DNA of 64,000 nucleotides from Campylobacter hominis ATCC BAA-381 (GCF_000017585.1 NC_009714.1:1210663-1274662), one strand, 5' to 3'. Counted from the first letter of the stretch, positions 42,243 through 51,824 are shown. Notes: generated by a model from the sequence alone, not told the origin. Made by a program: numbers and translations.

Positions 42243-43565
42243 TTGAAAAAATTAATATGTTTTACAATATTGCTTTTAGCCGATATTTTTGCAATTTTTT
42301 GTTCGCTTTTGCTGGCAGTCACTATAAAAAATACACTAAATCCGATTTTTGGAATATCGGATATCCATCAAATTTCACAATATATAAATTTTACTCATAT
42401 TTATTTTATAACTCTACTTATATTTTTCTATCAAGGAATTTACACTAAACATTTTGATTTTTGGCACGAAAATTTTATAATTATTAAATCATCCTTGCTT
42501 AGTTTCATAATTATTTTTGCAATCCTGGCTTTAGCTAAAAATTTAAATTTTTCACGCATAATTTTAACACTTTCATTTATGATTTTAGTTTTTATTGCAC
42601 CTGTTTTTAAACTTATAATTAAAATTTCTCTTTATAAAACGGGTTTTTGGGCAAAAAATGCAATCGCAATAAATACTGATAAAAATTTTCGTGCTGAAAT
42701 TTTTAAAAATCATTATTTAGGATATAAATTTTCGCGCAAAGATTATGATACGATTTTTATAGCTGCAAACGGACTGAATTCAGATAAATTAGAAAATCTG
42801 ATTCAAGAAAATATTTTAAACCATAAAGAAGTAATCTTTACACCGATAATTCGTGATTATGACATTTCAAACGCTTTTATATTTAATATTTTCAATTCTC
42901 AAACAAATCTGATAATGCTTGAAAATTCGCTTTTAAAACCGATTAATCGCTTTTTTAAAGTTGCATTTGATTATTTTTTATGCATTTTGGCTCTTCCGTT
43001 TTTATTTTTAATATTTTGTATTATTGCAATTTGTATAAAACTTGAAGAACCGCACGGAAGTATATTTTTTCGCCAAAAACGAATGGGACAAAATTATAAA
43101 GAATTTTATTGTTACAAATTTCGTTCTATGAGAGAAAACGGCGATGAAATAATGGATAAATATTTAAAAGATAATCCTCATGAAATAGAATTTTATGAAA
43201 AATATCACAAATACGAGCACGATCCCAGAATTACAAAAATCGGTAATTTTTTACGAAAGAGCTCACTTGACGAACTTCCGCAAATCATAAATGTGCTTAA
43301 AACGGATATGAGTATTGTTGGTCCGAGACCATTTATTACAGGAGAACGTGAAAAAGCAGGTATATGCAAAAACGATCTTAATATACTTCTTAGTGTTAAG
43401 CCTGGTCTTACAGGTCTTGCACAAATTTTAGGGCGCGGAAATACAGATTTTAAAATTCGCACGCAAAATGATATTTGGTATGTTAAAAATTGGACTGTTT
43501 ATACAGATTTAATTATAATCTTTAAAACAATTTTAATAGTTCTAAAACGCGAAGGCGCAAGTTAA
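42243..43565 (+). CDS. Polyprenyl-phosphate sugar-1-phosphate transferase (WbaP/WcaJ type)
   Basis: Starts glycan assembly by moving a sugar-1-phosphate from a nucleotide sugar to undecaprenyl phosphate. The 440-residue protein has four N-terminal membrane helices (about 5-135), a degenerate Rossmann-like middle, one further helix (about 240-270) and the bacterial sugar transferase domain with FFRQKRMGQNYKEF, YKFRSMRENGDE, the DPRITKIGNFLRKSSLDELPQ block, SIVGPRPF and KPGLTGLAQI. The start is TTG with AAGGAAG 7 bases upstream. It stands next to decayed glycosyl genes and no intact glycosyltransferases, so the glycan it primes must be completed elsewhere. Confidence 0.9.
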   Translation: MKKLICFTILLLADIFAIFCSLLLAVTIKNTLNPIFGISDIHQISQYINFTHIYFITLLIFFYQGIYTKHFDFWHENFIIIKSSLLSFIIIFAILALAKNLNFSRIILTLSFMILVFIAPVFKLIIKISLYKTGFWAKNAIAINTDKNFRAEIFKNHYLGYKFSRKDYDTIFIAANGLNSDKLENLIQENILNHKEVIFTPIIRDYDISNAFIFNIFNSQTNLIMLENSLLKPINRFFKVAFDYFLCILALPFLFLIFCIIAICIKLEEPHGSIFFRQKRMGQNYKEFYCYKFRSMRENGDEIMDKYLKDNPHEIEFYEKYHKYEHDPRITKIGNFLRKSSLDELPQIINVLKTDMSIVGPRPFITGEREKAGICKNDLNILLSVKPGLTGLAQILGRGNTDFKIRTQNDIWYVKNWTVYTDLIIIFKTILIVLKREGAS

Positions 43566-43620
43566 ATTTATGTTTAAAAAATAATTCATTTTACTTTATA
43601 CTCATCAAAATTCCAAAAAA

Positions 43621-44844
43621 TTATTTTCTTATTTGCCCATTTCCGCGCACTATATATTTATAAGTCGTAAGTTCATTCAGTCCGACCGGTCCTCTTGCAT
43701 GCAGTTTATTTGTGCTTATACCAATTTCAGCGCCGAAACCGAACTGAAATCCGTCACTGAAACGCGTCGAAGCATTGACATAAAGGCAAGCGCTATCAAG
43801 GCTATTTAAAAATTTTTCTATATTTCTCTCATTTTGACTAAGTATCGCTTCACTATGATGAGAACTGAATTTCAAAATATGAGAAATCGCTTCATCTACG
43901 CCACTTACAACATCAATGTTTAAAGCGAAATCCAAATATTCACGCTCAAAATCAGCTTCTCCGTCAAGTTTTATAAAATCCTGCGCCTTTTTGGAGCCGT
44001 AAATTTTCACACTTTGTAAATTTTTGCGTAAAGCAGGCAAAAATTTTGCCGCTGTATTTTTATGCACTAAAACTGTCTCGACCGCATTGCAAGCGCTCGG
44101 ATTTTGTGTTTTTGCATTTTTGCAAATTGCTAAAGCTTCATCAAAATCGGCACTTTCATCTACAAAAATATGACAAAGTCCTTTATCGTGCTTTATAACA
44201 GGAATTCGCGAATTCTCACTTACAAAGCGCACCAAAGATTCGCCGCCGCGTGGAATTATAACATCTATAAAATTATCGTATTTTATCAGTTCTTCGGTTA
44301 CAGAGCGCTCCGTGCTTTCTATGAAAGTAACTGCATTTTCATCGACACCGTTATTTTTAAGCGCGGTTTTTATAACTTTTACAATGGCTTTGTTTGAGTT
44401 AAAAGCCTCTTTTCCGCCTTTTAAAATCACAGCGTTTCCGCTTTTAAAACAAAGCGAAGCCACTTCTGTTGTAACATTCGGACGGGATTCGTAAATTACA
44501 CAAATTACACCTATCGGAATGGCTATTTTTTCTATCTTTAAACCGTCAGCATTTATCCAGCCATCGATTACGCGCCCGACGGGATCTTTAAGAGCGGCTG
44601 TCATTTCAAGTGAACTTATCATAGCATCAATTTTTTTATTATCCAGTTTGAGTCTTTCAATCATCGCAAAAGGTAAATTTGCAAGTTTTGCCGCCTTTAT
44701 ATCGTTATCGTTTGCAAGCAGAATTTCAGCTCTGAAACTATCCAAAAATTTTGCCATATCCAAAATAACTTTTTCTTTTACAACCGGAGTTAAACTTGAC
44801 AAAATATTCACGGAATTTCGCACTTTTTTTAATAATTCAACCAT
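43621..44844 (-). CDS. proA: Gamma-glutamyl phosphate reductase
   Basis: Second step of proline synthesis. The catalytic Cys lies in NPSACNAVETVLVH, and VIYESRPNVTTEVA, IPRGGESLVRFV and RFSDGFQFGFGAEIGISTNK are conserved. I use the ATG at 44844 (407 residues, MVELLKKV) with AAGGTGG 5 bases upstream; the frame stays open to 44973, but that stretch is the reverse of the neighbouring oxidoreductase start and has no support. Confidence 0.95.
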   Translation of the reverse strand: MVELLKKVRNSVNILSSLTPVVKEKVILDMAKFLDSFRAEILLANDNDIKAAKLANLPFAMIERLKLDNKKIDAMISSLEMTAALKDPVGRVIDGWINADGLKIEKIAIPIGVICVIYESRPNVTTEVASLCFKSGNAVILKGGKEAFNSNKAIVKVIKTALKNNGVDENAVTFIESTERSVTEELIKYDNFIDVIIPRGGESLVRFVSENSRIPVIKHDKGLCHIFVDESADFDEALAICKNAKTQNPSACNAVETVLVHKNTAAKFLPALRKNLQSVKIYGSKKAQDFIKLDGEADFEREYLDFALNIDVVSGVDEAISHILKFSSHHSEAILSQNERNIEKFLNSLDSACLYVNASTRFSDGFQFGFGAEIGISTNKLHARGPVGLNELTTYKYIVRGNGQIRK

Positions 44845-44884
44845 ATTTTCCACCTTGTTTAAAATTTTTATTTGCCAAATAATG

Positions 44885-44896
44885 TTATTATAATAA
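44885..44896. promoter_or_regulatory. Palindromic -10 box between proA and oxidoreductase
   Basis: TTATTATAATAA is a perfect 12-base palindrome, so it contains TATAAT on both strands (44889-44894 on plus, 44892-44887 on minus). It lies 23 bases before the oxidoreductase ATG and 41 before the proA ATG, and could start transcription in both directions. It also resembles the AT-palindromes bound by Fur/PerR proteins. Confidence 0.5.
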
Positions 44897-44918
44897 AAAT
44901 TTCTTAAAAGGTAGAAAA

Positions 44919-45872
44919 ATGATAAATGTCTACGACCTGGCTGTCGTCGGCGGCGGGCCTTGCGGTATCGCATCCGTAGTGGAAGCGAAAAAACAAGGCA
45001 TCAAAACAGTGCTGCTTTTAGAAAAAGGTGATAACCATTCGCAAACTATCCGTCAATTTTACAAAGATAAAAAACGCGTTGATAAAGAATATAAAGGTTT
45101 AAACAGCCACACTATAGGCAATGTAGGATTTGAAACCGGCACGAAAGAAAGTGTGCTGAACTATTTTGACGAACTTTTAGATTCGGAAGAATTTGACAGT
45201 TTTTTTAAAATGGAGGTCGAAAAAGTTGAAAAACTGAATGACGGTCCGTTTTGCATTACTACTGTAAATTCAGGTTTTAGGGCCAACAATGTAATAATTG
45301 CCATCGGTAGAATGAATAAACCGAATAAACCTGATTACAAAATTCCGCCATCTATCGTTCAAAGAGTAAATTTTAATCTTGATAAATGCGGAATAAACGA
45401 AAAAGTTCTAATTGTAGGCGGTGGAAATGCCGCTGCAGAATATGCGCTATCACTTTGCAAAACGAACATAGTTACGCTTTGTTATAGAAAGCCGAAATTT
45501 ACCCGTTTAAATGAAATAAATGAAAAAGCCATAATGCACGAAACTCGTTACGGAAATATTATTTTACGCCTTGATACGGATATAAAAGAGCTTGAAAATG
45601 AAAACGGCAAAGTTCTTGTTAAATTTAAATGCGGAATGGAGCTCGTTTATGACCGCGTAATTTACGCAATCGGCGGCACAAGTCCGATTAATTTTCTTAA
45701 AACATGCAATATAAAATTGGACGAAAAAGGCATTCCGATTGTAAATGAAAACTGCGCCACAAATATAAATGGACTTTACGTAGGTGGAGATCTCATCACG
45801 CGAAACGGTGGATCAATTGTAGTTGCCATAAATCATGCGCATATGATTATAAAAGATATTTTGAAAAAATGA
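44919..45872 (+). CDS. Thioredoxin reductase-like FAD/NAD(P) oxidoreductase (YpdA-like)
   Basis: A 317-residue flavoprotein with two dinucleotide folds: FAD motif LAVVGGGPCGIAS at the N terminus, AIGRMNKP, NAD(P) motif VLIVGGGNAAAEYA (about 165-180), and the C-terminal GGDLITRNGGSIVVAINHA. The redox CxxC of thioredoxin reductase is absent between the folds, so it is more like YpdA-type or ferredoxin/flavodoxin reductases. The substrate is unknown. AAAGG precedes the ATG. It overlaps the methyltransferase gene by 4 bases. Confidence 0.85.
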   Translation: MINVYDLAVVGGGPCGIASVVEAKKQGIKTVLLLEKGDNHSQTIRQFYKDKKRVDKEYKGLNSHTIGNVGFETGTKESVLNYFDELLDSEEFDSFFKMEVEKVEKLNDGPFCITTVNSGFRANNVIIAIGRMNKPNKPDYKIPPSIVQRVNFNLDKCGINEKVLIVGGGNAAAEYALSLCKTNIVTLCYRKPKFTRLNEINEKAIMHETRYGNIILRLDTDIKELENENGKVLVKFKCGMELVYDRVIYAIGGTSPINFLKTCNIKLDEKGIPIVNENCATNINGLYVGGDLITRNGGSIVVAINHAHMIIKDILKK

Positions 45873-46576
45873 GAATTTTTCAATTCAAATCTGGGTATCG
45901 TTATACAAGCGATACCCTTTTTTTATGGGATTTTGCAGCTGAAATTTTAGCTAAAAGATATAAAGGCGGCAAAATTTTGGATGTAGGTGCAGGATGTGGA
46001 ATTTTGGGACTTTTACTTGCTAGAGATTTTAAAAATTTTAAAATCAGTCTGCTTGAAATTCAAAGTGAAAATTTTCAAATTTTAAGAAAAAATGTAACTG
46101 AAAACGAACTTGATTGCGAAATTTTAATAAATGATTTCAACGAATTTCTTACAAGCCAAAAATTCGATTTCATCGTCTCAAATCCACCATTTTACAACGC
46201 TAAAAATACAAAAACAACAAATGAGCATAAATTGATAAGTAAATTTGATTTAAATTTAAGCTTAAAAGATTTTATAAAAAGCTCAAGCTTAAATTTAAAG
46301 CAAAACGGCGAGCTTATTTTTTGCTATGAAGCCAAAGTTTTAAGTGAAATTTTTGAAACTTTAAAAGCAAGCAAATTCAGCGTTCTGAGTTTGAAATTCA
46401 TACATTCAAAAGTAGGAAAAGAATCAGCTCTTGCACTGATTCATGCGAAAAAAAACTCAAAATCAGGACTTAAAATTTTAAGCCCTGATTTTATGTATGA
46501 CGGCGAAAATTACAGCAAAAACACAAGCGCTATTTTTAAAAAAGCAAATTTAGAAAGTGTAGATTACGAATTATGA
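45869..46576 (+). CDS. N6-adenine methyltransferase, TrmN6-like
   Basis: A 235-residue SAM-dependent methyltransferase. It starts with the substrate-recognition pattern GYRYTSDTLFLWDF, has motif I ILDVGAGCGILGLLLA and the catalytic NPPFYN of amino-methyltransferases. This arrangement matches TrmN6/YfiC, which methylates A37 of tRNA1(Val). The exact RNA target is not proven by sequence. It is linked by ATGA overlaps to the oxidoreductase and the TPR gene. Confidence 0.82.
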   Translation: MRIFQFKSGYRYTSDTLFLWDFAAEILAKRYKGGKILDVGAGCGILGLLLARDFKNFKISLLEIQSENFQILRKNVTENELDCEILINDFNEFLTSQKFDFIVSNPPFYNAKNTKTTNEHKLISKFDLNLSLKDFIKSSSLNLKQNGELIFCYEAKVLSEIFETLKASKFSVLSLKFIHSKVGKESALALIHAKKNSKSGLKILSPDFMYDGENYSKNTSAIFKKANLESVDYEL

Positions 46577-47814
46577 AAAAAATTTTGGCATGTTTTTTAT
46601 TTTTAAATATTACAATTTTCGGAGCCGATATAAACGATGAAGATATAAATTTTAATGTGCTTAAAGCACTTAATTTATCAAACTCAAAACCTGATGAAGC
46701 AATTAAAATTTATAAAAATCTTTATGACAGAACAGGCGCCGGAATTTACCTGAAAGAGGCGATAAAGCTTGCCACAATATCAAAAAATTCAAGTTTAAAC
46801 GAACTTCTTAAATTAGGTGATGAGGTTTTAAACGGCGACAGTGAATTTTTAAAGTTAAAAATTATGAATTATATAAGAGTCCAAAACTTCAATGCGGCTT
46901 CAGTTCTAGCTAAAGAACTTATAGATATAGAAAAAAATGCGAAAAATTACTCGCTTTTAGGCGATACATATTATTTTTCAAACGAATATGATAAGGCTTT
47001 GGATAGCTACGAACGCTCTTACGAGCTAAACCAAAGCGAAGAAAACGTTTTAAAAATTTCGCAGGTTCTGCTGCTCAAAAAGAAAGATGCCGAAAAAGCG
47101 ATCAGATATTTGCAAACACACAGAAAACTTATAGGATGCGGCAAAAAAGTTTGTGATATTTTGGCTGAAATTTATAAAATGAGGCGCGATTTTCAAAATT
47201 TTGCAGAAATTTCGGAAGCAGCTTACGTACAAAAAAAAGAAAATTATTATCTCGACAACGCAATTTCAGCATATTTGTATATCAAAAATAATGATAAAGC
47301 AATTGAACTTTTAAAAAAATATGATTACGACGCAAAACTTTTGATTCAAATTTATGCCGGAATGAATAAATTTGACGAGGCGCAAAGATTAGCTGTTAAA
47401 GAGTTTGAAAAAAGCGGCGATAACGAATTTTTAGGCATGGATGCGATTTATGAATATGAAAAAAATCGCGGAAAAATCACAACTGAAATTTTAAAAAATG
47501 TAATGGCTAAATTTGATCCGATAATAGAAAAACTTAATATGCCAATCTATCAAAATTACTACGGATATGTCTTAATAGACCACGATATAGACATAAAACG
47601 CGGAATAAAACTTGTAAAAAAAGCTTTGGAAAATGAGCCAGATTCCGTTTATTTTTTGGATTCTCTTGCGTGGGGCGAATATAAACTCGGCAAATGCAAT
47701 AAAGCCGCAAAAATTATGAAAAAAATATCAGACAATGAAGAATTCATGAAAAGCGATGAAGCAAAAGAACATCTAAAAGCAATAAGCGAATGTATAAAAA
47801 AGGCGAAAAAGTGA
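46573..47814 (+). CDS. Exported tetratricopeptide-repeat protein
   Basis: A 413-residue protein with a cleavable signal peptide (1-17, ending IFGAD) and TPR-like helical repeats, seen in segments such as [29 protein letters not shown] and the final [24 protein letters not shown]. There is no lipobox Cys directly at the cleavage site. TPR proteins usually mediate protein contacts in the envelope; the partner is unknown. It overlaps trpC by 4 bases (GTGA), an order I recall from C. jejuni. Confidence 0.85.
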   Translation: MKKILACFLFLNITIFGADINDEDINFNVLKALNLSNSKPDEAIKIYKNLYDRTGAGIYLKEAIKLATISKNSSLNELLKLGDEVLNGDSEFLKLKIMNYIRVQNFNAASVLAKELIDIEKNAKNYSLLGDTYYFSNEYDKALDSYERSYELNQSEENVLKISQVLLLKKKDAEKAIRYLQTHRKLIGCGKKVCDILAEIYKMRRDFQNFAEISEAAYVQKKENYYLDNAISAYLYIKNNDKAIELLKKYDYDAKLLIQIYAGMNKFDEAQRLAVKEFEKSGDNEFLGMDAIYEYEKNRGKITTEILKNVMAKFDPIIEKLNMPIYQNYYGYVLIDHDIDIKRGIKLVKKALENEPDSVYFLDSLAWGEYKLGKCNKAAKIMKKISDNEEFMKSDEAKEHLKAISECIKKAKK

Positions 47815-48596
47815 TTTTAGATGAAATTTTAAAAAAAACGCGTGAAGATTTAAAAAGGCGCAAAAAAATGCTTTCTTTTGAACTTTTAGGAAGAAGCCTA
47901 TCGGCAAATCCATATATGCCAAGAGATGTTATAAAAGCACTAAAAAGCACACCGAATGAACCTTTTAAGCTAATTTGCGAAATCAAAAAAGCAAGTCCGA
48001 GCAAAGGTGTCATAAGAGAATATTTTAAACCTGTTGAAATTGCAAGAGAGTATGAAAAAGCCGGAGCTGACGCATTTTCAGTGCTTACAGAGCCTCATTT
48101 TTTTAAAGGCGATTTGGAGTTTATATCACAAATTCGCCGTTACACAAAAATGCCTATTCTAAGAAAAGATTTTATTATTGATGAATATCAAATTTTAGAG
48201 GCATTGGTTTACGGCGCCGATTTTGTGCTGCTTATCGCAAAAGCTTTAAGTCTGAAAGAGCTGAAAAAACTGCTTGAATTTACTCATCATATCGGGCTTG
48301 AAGCACTTGTTGAAGTACATGACAAAAAAGATCTGCTTAATGCTACTTTATCCGGGGCAAATATAATCGGCATAAATCACCGTGATTTAAACGATTTCAG
48401 TTTGCATATGAATTTGGCGGAAGAACTGGTGCCACTTATTCCAAACGGCAAAATAATAGTAGCTGAAAGCGGACTGAACTCGCGCGAACAACTGGTAAAC
48501 TTGAATAAAGTCGGCGTTGATGCGTTTTTGATAGGAGAACACTTTATGCGTCAAAACGATATCTGTGCTGCCGTACGCGAAATGAAAGGAGTTTGA
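47811..48596 (+). CDS. trpC: Indole-3-glycerol phosphate synthase
   Basis: Ring-closing step of tryptophan synthesis before TrpA/TrpB. The TIM-barrel motifs [44 protein letters not shown] and [10 protein letters not shown] are intact in 261 residues. I start at the GTG at 47811, which overlaps the TPR gene stop and has AAGG 7 bases upstream; a longer in-frame ATG at 47790 would lie inside the TPR gene without a ribosome site. Confidence 0.96.
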   Translation: MILDEILKKTREDLKRRKKMLSFELLGRSLSANPYMPRDVIKALKSTPNEPFKLICEIKKASPSKGVIREYFKPVEIAREYEKAGADAFSVLTEPHFFKGDLEFISQIRRYTKMPILRKDFIIDEYQILEALVYGADFVLLIAKALSLKELKKLLEFTHHIGLEALVEVHDKKDLLNATLSGANIIGINHRDLNDFSLHMNLAEELVPLIPNGKIIVAESGLNSREQLVNLNKVGVDAFLIGEHFMRQNDICAAVREMKGV

Positions 48597-48597
48597 G

Positions 48598-49095
48598 ATG
48601 GATTATATTTGTGCGCCATGGAGAAGCGATTATTTTACTGAAAAACCGAAAGATTGCCCTTTTTGCAGTATCGTAGCACATCCCAAAATGGATGAAAAAC
48701 AAGGCGTATTATTTAGAGCCGATTTCTGTTTTGGAATTATGAATCTTTATCCTTACAGTCCTGGCGCTTTTATGGTTATACCTTATGAGCATACCGATAA
48801 AATCGAACTTCTAAGTGAAGAAGCATGGCAGGAAATAAGCTTTTTCGTTAGAAAAGGCGTTGAAATTTTAAAAACTAAGGCAGGCGCAAAAGGCGTTAAT
48901 ATCGGTATGAATCTTGGAAAGGCGGCAGGAGCCGGAATTGCAGAACATGTACATTATCATTTGGTTCCGCGATGGGAAGGTGATACAAATTTTATCACAA
49001 CAATAGCAAATGTAAGAGTTAACGGCGTTTCGTTCTATCCGCTCTATGAGAAAATCAAAGCCGGATTTGATGAAATTTCAAGTTTAAAAAAATAA
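48598..49095 (+). CDS. HIT-family nucleotide hydrolase/transferase
   Basis: A 165-residue histidine triad protein with the full HxHxH motif (AEHVHYHLVPRWEGD) and an N-terminal zinc-type CPFC pair (DCPFCSIV). NLYPYSPGAFMVIPYEHTD is the typical family block. It resembles Ap4A phosphorylase/Fhit-like members; the natural substrate is unknown. AAAGGAG lies 6 bases before the ATG, which is one base after the trpC stop. Confidence 0.92.
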   Translation: MDYICAPWRSDYFTEKPKDCPFCSIVAHPKMDEKQGVLFRADFCFGIMNLYPYSPGAFMVIPYEHTDKIELLSEEAWQEISFFVRKGVEILKTKAGAKGVNIGMNLGKAAGAGIAEHVHYHLVPRWEGDTNFITTIANVRVNGVSFYPLYEKIKAGFDEISSLKK

Positions 49096-49110
49096 AATAA
49101 AGGAAAAAAA

Positions 49111-50109
49111 ATGGTAAGTGTAGAACAAGCACTGGAAGATATAAAAAACGGAAAAATGATTGTAATGGTCGATGATGTGGATAGAGAAAATGAAGGGGAT
49201 TTAGTGTTTGCGGCAAATTTTACAAACCTACAAAAGGTAAATTTTGCTATCACACACGCAAAAGGCGTGCTTTGCGTGGCGCTTGACGAAGCAAATGCCA
49301 AAAGACTCGGACTTGAGTTAATGGTGGATAAAAACACATCTAACCATGAAACAGCTTTTACGGTAACAATCGACGCAAAAGAAGCAATTACAGGTGTCAG
49401 CGCATTCGAGCGAAATATGACAATAGAATTGATGGCGAAACAAACTTCAAAACCCGCCGATTTCGTGCGTCCGGGACACATTTTTCCGCTTATTGCAAAA
49501 AAAGGCGGTGTGCTCAGTAGAACCGGCCACACTGAAGGCTCAACCGATTTGTGCCGTTTAGCAGGAATTTTACCGATGGCGGCAATTTGCGAAATTGTAA
49601 AAAGCGATGGAAATATGGCAAGAAGAGATGATTTGGAAAAATTTTGCAAAGTACATAGTATAAATATGATATCAGTCGCTCAAATCGTAGAATACCGCTT
49701 AAAAAAAGAAACTTTGATAAAATTCGGCGAAAAACAAATTGGTGAAATTTGCGGTTTTAAGGCGGAGTTTTTTGATATAAAAGACCACGAAGCGAATATC
49801 CACAGAGCTTATATTTTCGGCAAAATTTCAAATATAACAAATGTTAAATTTCACAAAATTTCAACGGATTTAAATTTTTTAAGCTCACCGAATTTCACAA
49901 ATTTCATGGAAGATATAAAATTCCTTGATAAAAACGGCGGAATTTTGCTGATGTTAAACTCAAAAACAAAAGATAGTGAAAATTTCAAAGATTACGGCAT
50001 AGGCGCGCAAATTTTAGCAGCTTTGAACGCTAAAAAAATAAAAATTCTAAGCGCGAGTGCACCGAAAGAATACGCAGGAATCAGCGGTTTTGACATAGAT
50101 ATAATCTAA
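49111..50109 (+). CDS. ribB: 3,4-dihydroxy-2-butanone 4-phosphate synthase with degenerate GTP cyclohydrolase II-like tail
   Basis: The N-terminal domain (1-205) makes the four-carbon unit of riboflavin from ribulose 5-phosphate: MVDDVDRENEGDLV holds the acidic metal ligands, and SRTGHTEGSTDLCRLAG the catalytic region. The C-terminal 125 residues sit where GTP cyclohydrolase II is in RibBA fusions and end in a recognisable GIGAQILAALNAKKIKIL, but the three-cysteine zinc site is absent. The tail is probably non-catalytic, so a separate GTP cyclohydrolase is needed. AAAGGAAAAAAA precedes the ATG. Confidence 0.92.
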   Translation: MVSVEQALEDIKNGKMIVMVDDVDRENEGDLVFAANFTNLQKVNFAITHAKGVLCVALDEANAKRLGLELMVDKNTSNHETAFTVTIDAKEAITGVSAFERNMTIELMAKQTSKPADFVRPGHIFPLIAKKGGVLSRTGHTEGSTDLCRLAGILPMAAICEIVKSDGNMARRDDLEKFCKVHSINMISVAQIVEYRLKKETLIKFGEKQIGEICGFKAEFFDIKDHEANIHRAYIFGKISNITNVKFHKISTDLNFLSSPNFTNFMEDIKFLDKNGGILLMLNSKTKDSENFKDYGIGAQILAALNAKKIKILSASAPKEYAGISGFDIDII

Positions 50110-50138
50110 TAGGCATTTTTATTTTTGAAATTTATATT

Positions 50139-50154
50139 TTTTTGGCGCCAAAAA
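50139..50154. other. Perfect 16-base palindrome in convergent gap
   Basis: TTTTTGGCGCCAAAAA lies in the 244-base gap between the convergent ribB and ftsY genes. It could act as a bidirectional end signal or a protein-binding site, but a hairpin with no loop is not a standard terminator. The rest of the gap shows nothing else. Confidence 0.4.
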
Positions 50155-50353
50155 TTTAATGAAAATAACGCGAAATTTCTGTTTTACTTTATAAAATATT
50201 TTGTTTAACATAAATTTTGCACTAAACAATGCCAAACTTAAAATCCGAATAATCAATATAAAATTTTATATTTTTTGTAAAAAGCGATTTTATTGCCAAA
50301 TATAAAATTTAAATTTATTTGATTTTGTAAAATTGCCGCGTTGCAAAATATTT

Positions 50354-51220
50354 TTACTCGTAAATTCCATCCACCAAAGTTTCTACAAAATTTTGTGCAT
50401 TAAATTCTATAAGATCTTCCATTTTTTCGCCGACACCAATATAAAGTATCGGAATCTCAAGTTCGCGTGCAATTCCAAAAAGCGCTCCGCCTTTTGGCGT
50501 TCCGTCAAGTTTTGTAATTATTATTCCGTCTATTTTGGCAATTTCATTAAAAGCTTTTGCTTGAATTACACTATTGTTTCCTTGCGTTGCATCAAGTATG
50601 ATTATCTTACGATGCGGCGCACTTGATAAAGCTTTTGCGCTTATTCGCACGATTTTCTCAAGCTCTTTTGCAAGATTTTTTTGATTTTGAAGACGACCCG
50701 CTGTATCAATTAAAACATTATCTATTTTTTTTGCTACGGCAGAACTTATAGTATCGAAAGCAACTGCTGCAGGATCGTGTCCTTGTGCAGTGGCTACTAT
50801 CGGAACTTCAATTTTTTCAGCCCAAAGCTTCAACTGTTCAATCGCTCCTGCTCTGAAAGTATCGCAAGCGCCTAAAATTACGCTTTTTCCGGATTTTTTA
50901 TAAAGATTTGCAAGTTTTGCTATGGAAGTTGTTTTTCCGGCACCGTTTACTCCCAAAATAAGCTCTACAAAAGGTTTGCTTTGCGGAATTTCTGGACTTT
51001 CATATTTAAAATAAGTATTCATAACCCGCTTTAAATCATCTTTTTTTACATCATCTTGCGGTGGCAAATAATAAAGTATCTCTTCTACGATATCATAATC
51101 GACATCGGCTTCAAGCAGCATATCTTCCAAAATTTCTTTTGAAATTTTATTTTTACCTGCGTTTGCGAATTTCATAGAGTTTATGGTTTTTTCCAACCCT
51201 TTTTTAAAAAAATTAAACAT
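50354..51220 (-). CDS. ftsY: Signal recognition particle receptor FtsY
   Basis: GTPase that docks the signal recognition particle at the membrane. The 288 residues hold only the N and G domains: G1 LGVNGAGKTTSIAKLA, ACDTFRAGAIEQL, LIDTAGR and TKLDGTPKGG. The long acidic A domain of E. coli FtsY is lacking, as is common outside the gammaproteobacteria. It overlaps the thioredoxin gene by one base. Confidence 0.97.
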   Translation of the reverse strand: MFNFFKKGLEKTINSMKFANAGKNKISKEILEDMLLEADVDYDIVEEILYYLPPQDDVKKDDLKRVMNTYFKYESPEIPQSKPFVELILGVNGAGKTTSIAKLANLYKKSGKSVILGACDTFRAGAIEQLKLWAEKIEVPIVATAQGHDPAAVAFDTISSAVAKKIDNVLIDTAGRLQNQKNLAKELEKIVRISAKALSSAPHRKIIILDATQGNNSVIQAKAFNEIAKIDGIIITKLDGTPKGGALFGIARELEIPILYIGVGEKMEDLIEFNAQNFVETLVDGIYE

Positions 51221-51777
51221 TAAAAATTCCTTTCAATTTCAGTAGAAAGAATTTCTTCCGGAACCAGTCCGCTAAAATTTTCTATTATTTTACCTTTATT
51301 ATCGAACATAACCATAAAAGGAATTCCTGCAACGCCGCCAAGCGCACCTGCAAAATAGTCATTGCTCTCGCCGAAAGCCACAGGAAATTTTAAATTATCG
51401 GCAAATGCGTAAGTAGCATTTTTATCTATATCATCATTTATTAAAACACCGATTACTTGCACATTTGAAGTATATTTTGCAGCTATTGAGTTTAAAATTT
51501 CATTTTGGACTCTGCACGCTTCGCACCAACTTGCAAAGAATGCAAAAATAGTCATTGTAGCATTATTTTCTATACTGAAACCGCTTTTTGTTTTTTGCAT
51601 TTTTATAAAATTTTTATCCGTTAAATTTAATCTGAAAGGTTTGGTATAATCCGTACTCAATGTTGCATTTTGCTCTATTAAAGGCGTTTTTGAAGCGGTT
51701 TTCGGTTCGCTTTTAAAAAAATAAAAAATACCGAAAGTAAATAATAAAAATGTTATAATCCAAACTGATTTTTTCAT
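51220..51777 (-). CDS. TlpA/ResA-type periplasmic thioredoxin
   Basis: A 185-residue thioredoxin-fold protein anchored by an N-terminal helix (5-22) and facing the periplasm. The redox site is FASWCEACRVQ (CxxC), and the cis-Pro region is GIPFMVMFD. TlpA/ResA proteins reduce disulfides, often on apocytochrome c; the window also encodes the CcsBA maturation protein 5 kb away, so a role in cytochrome c maturation is possible but unproven. AAGGAATTTT precedes the ATG. Confidence 0.88.
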   Translation of the reverse strand: MKKSVWIITFLLFTFGIFYFFKSEPKTASKTPLIEQNATLSTDYTKPFRLNLTDKNFIKMQKTKSGFSIENNATMTIFAFFASWCEACRVQNEILNSIAAKYTSNVQVIGVLINDDIDKNATYAFADNLKFPVAFGESNDYFAGALGGVAGIPFMVMFDNKGKIIENFSGLVPEEILSTEIERNF

Positions 51778-51824
51778 AAAATTCCTTAAAATTTTTTGGA
51801 ATTATACAAAAAAAGTAGTTAAAA

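Noticed and set aside
44845-44973. N-terminal extension of proA by 43 codons
   Set aside because: It is Arg-rich, reads the reverse of the oxidoreductase FAD motif, and the internal ATG at 44844 has a good ribosome site and the family N terminus.
49044-49649. 201-codon open frame antisense to ribB
   Set aside because: It lies opposite the conserved RibB catalytic motifs, has Ser/Phe-rich composition typical of antisense frames in AT-rich coding DNA, and no ribosome site.
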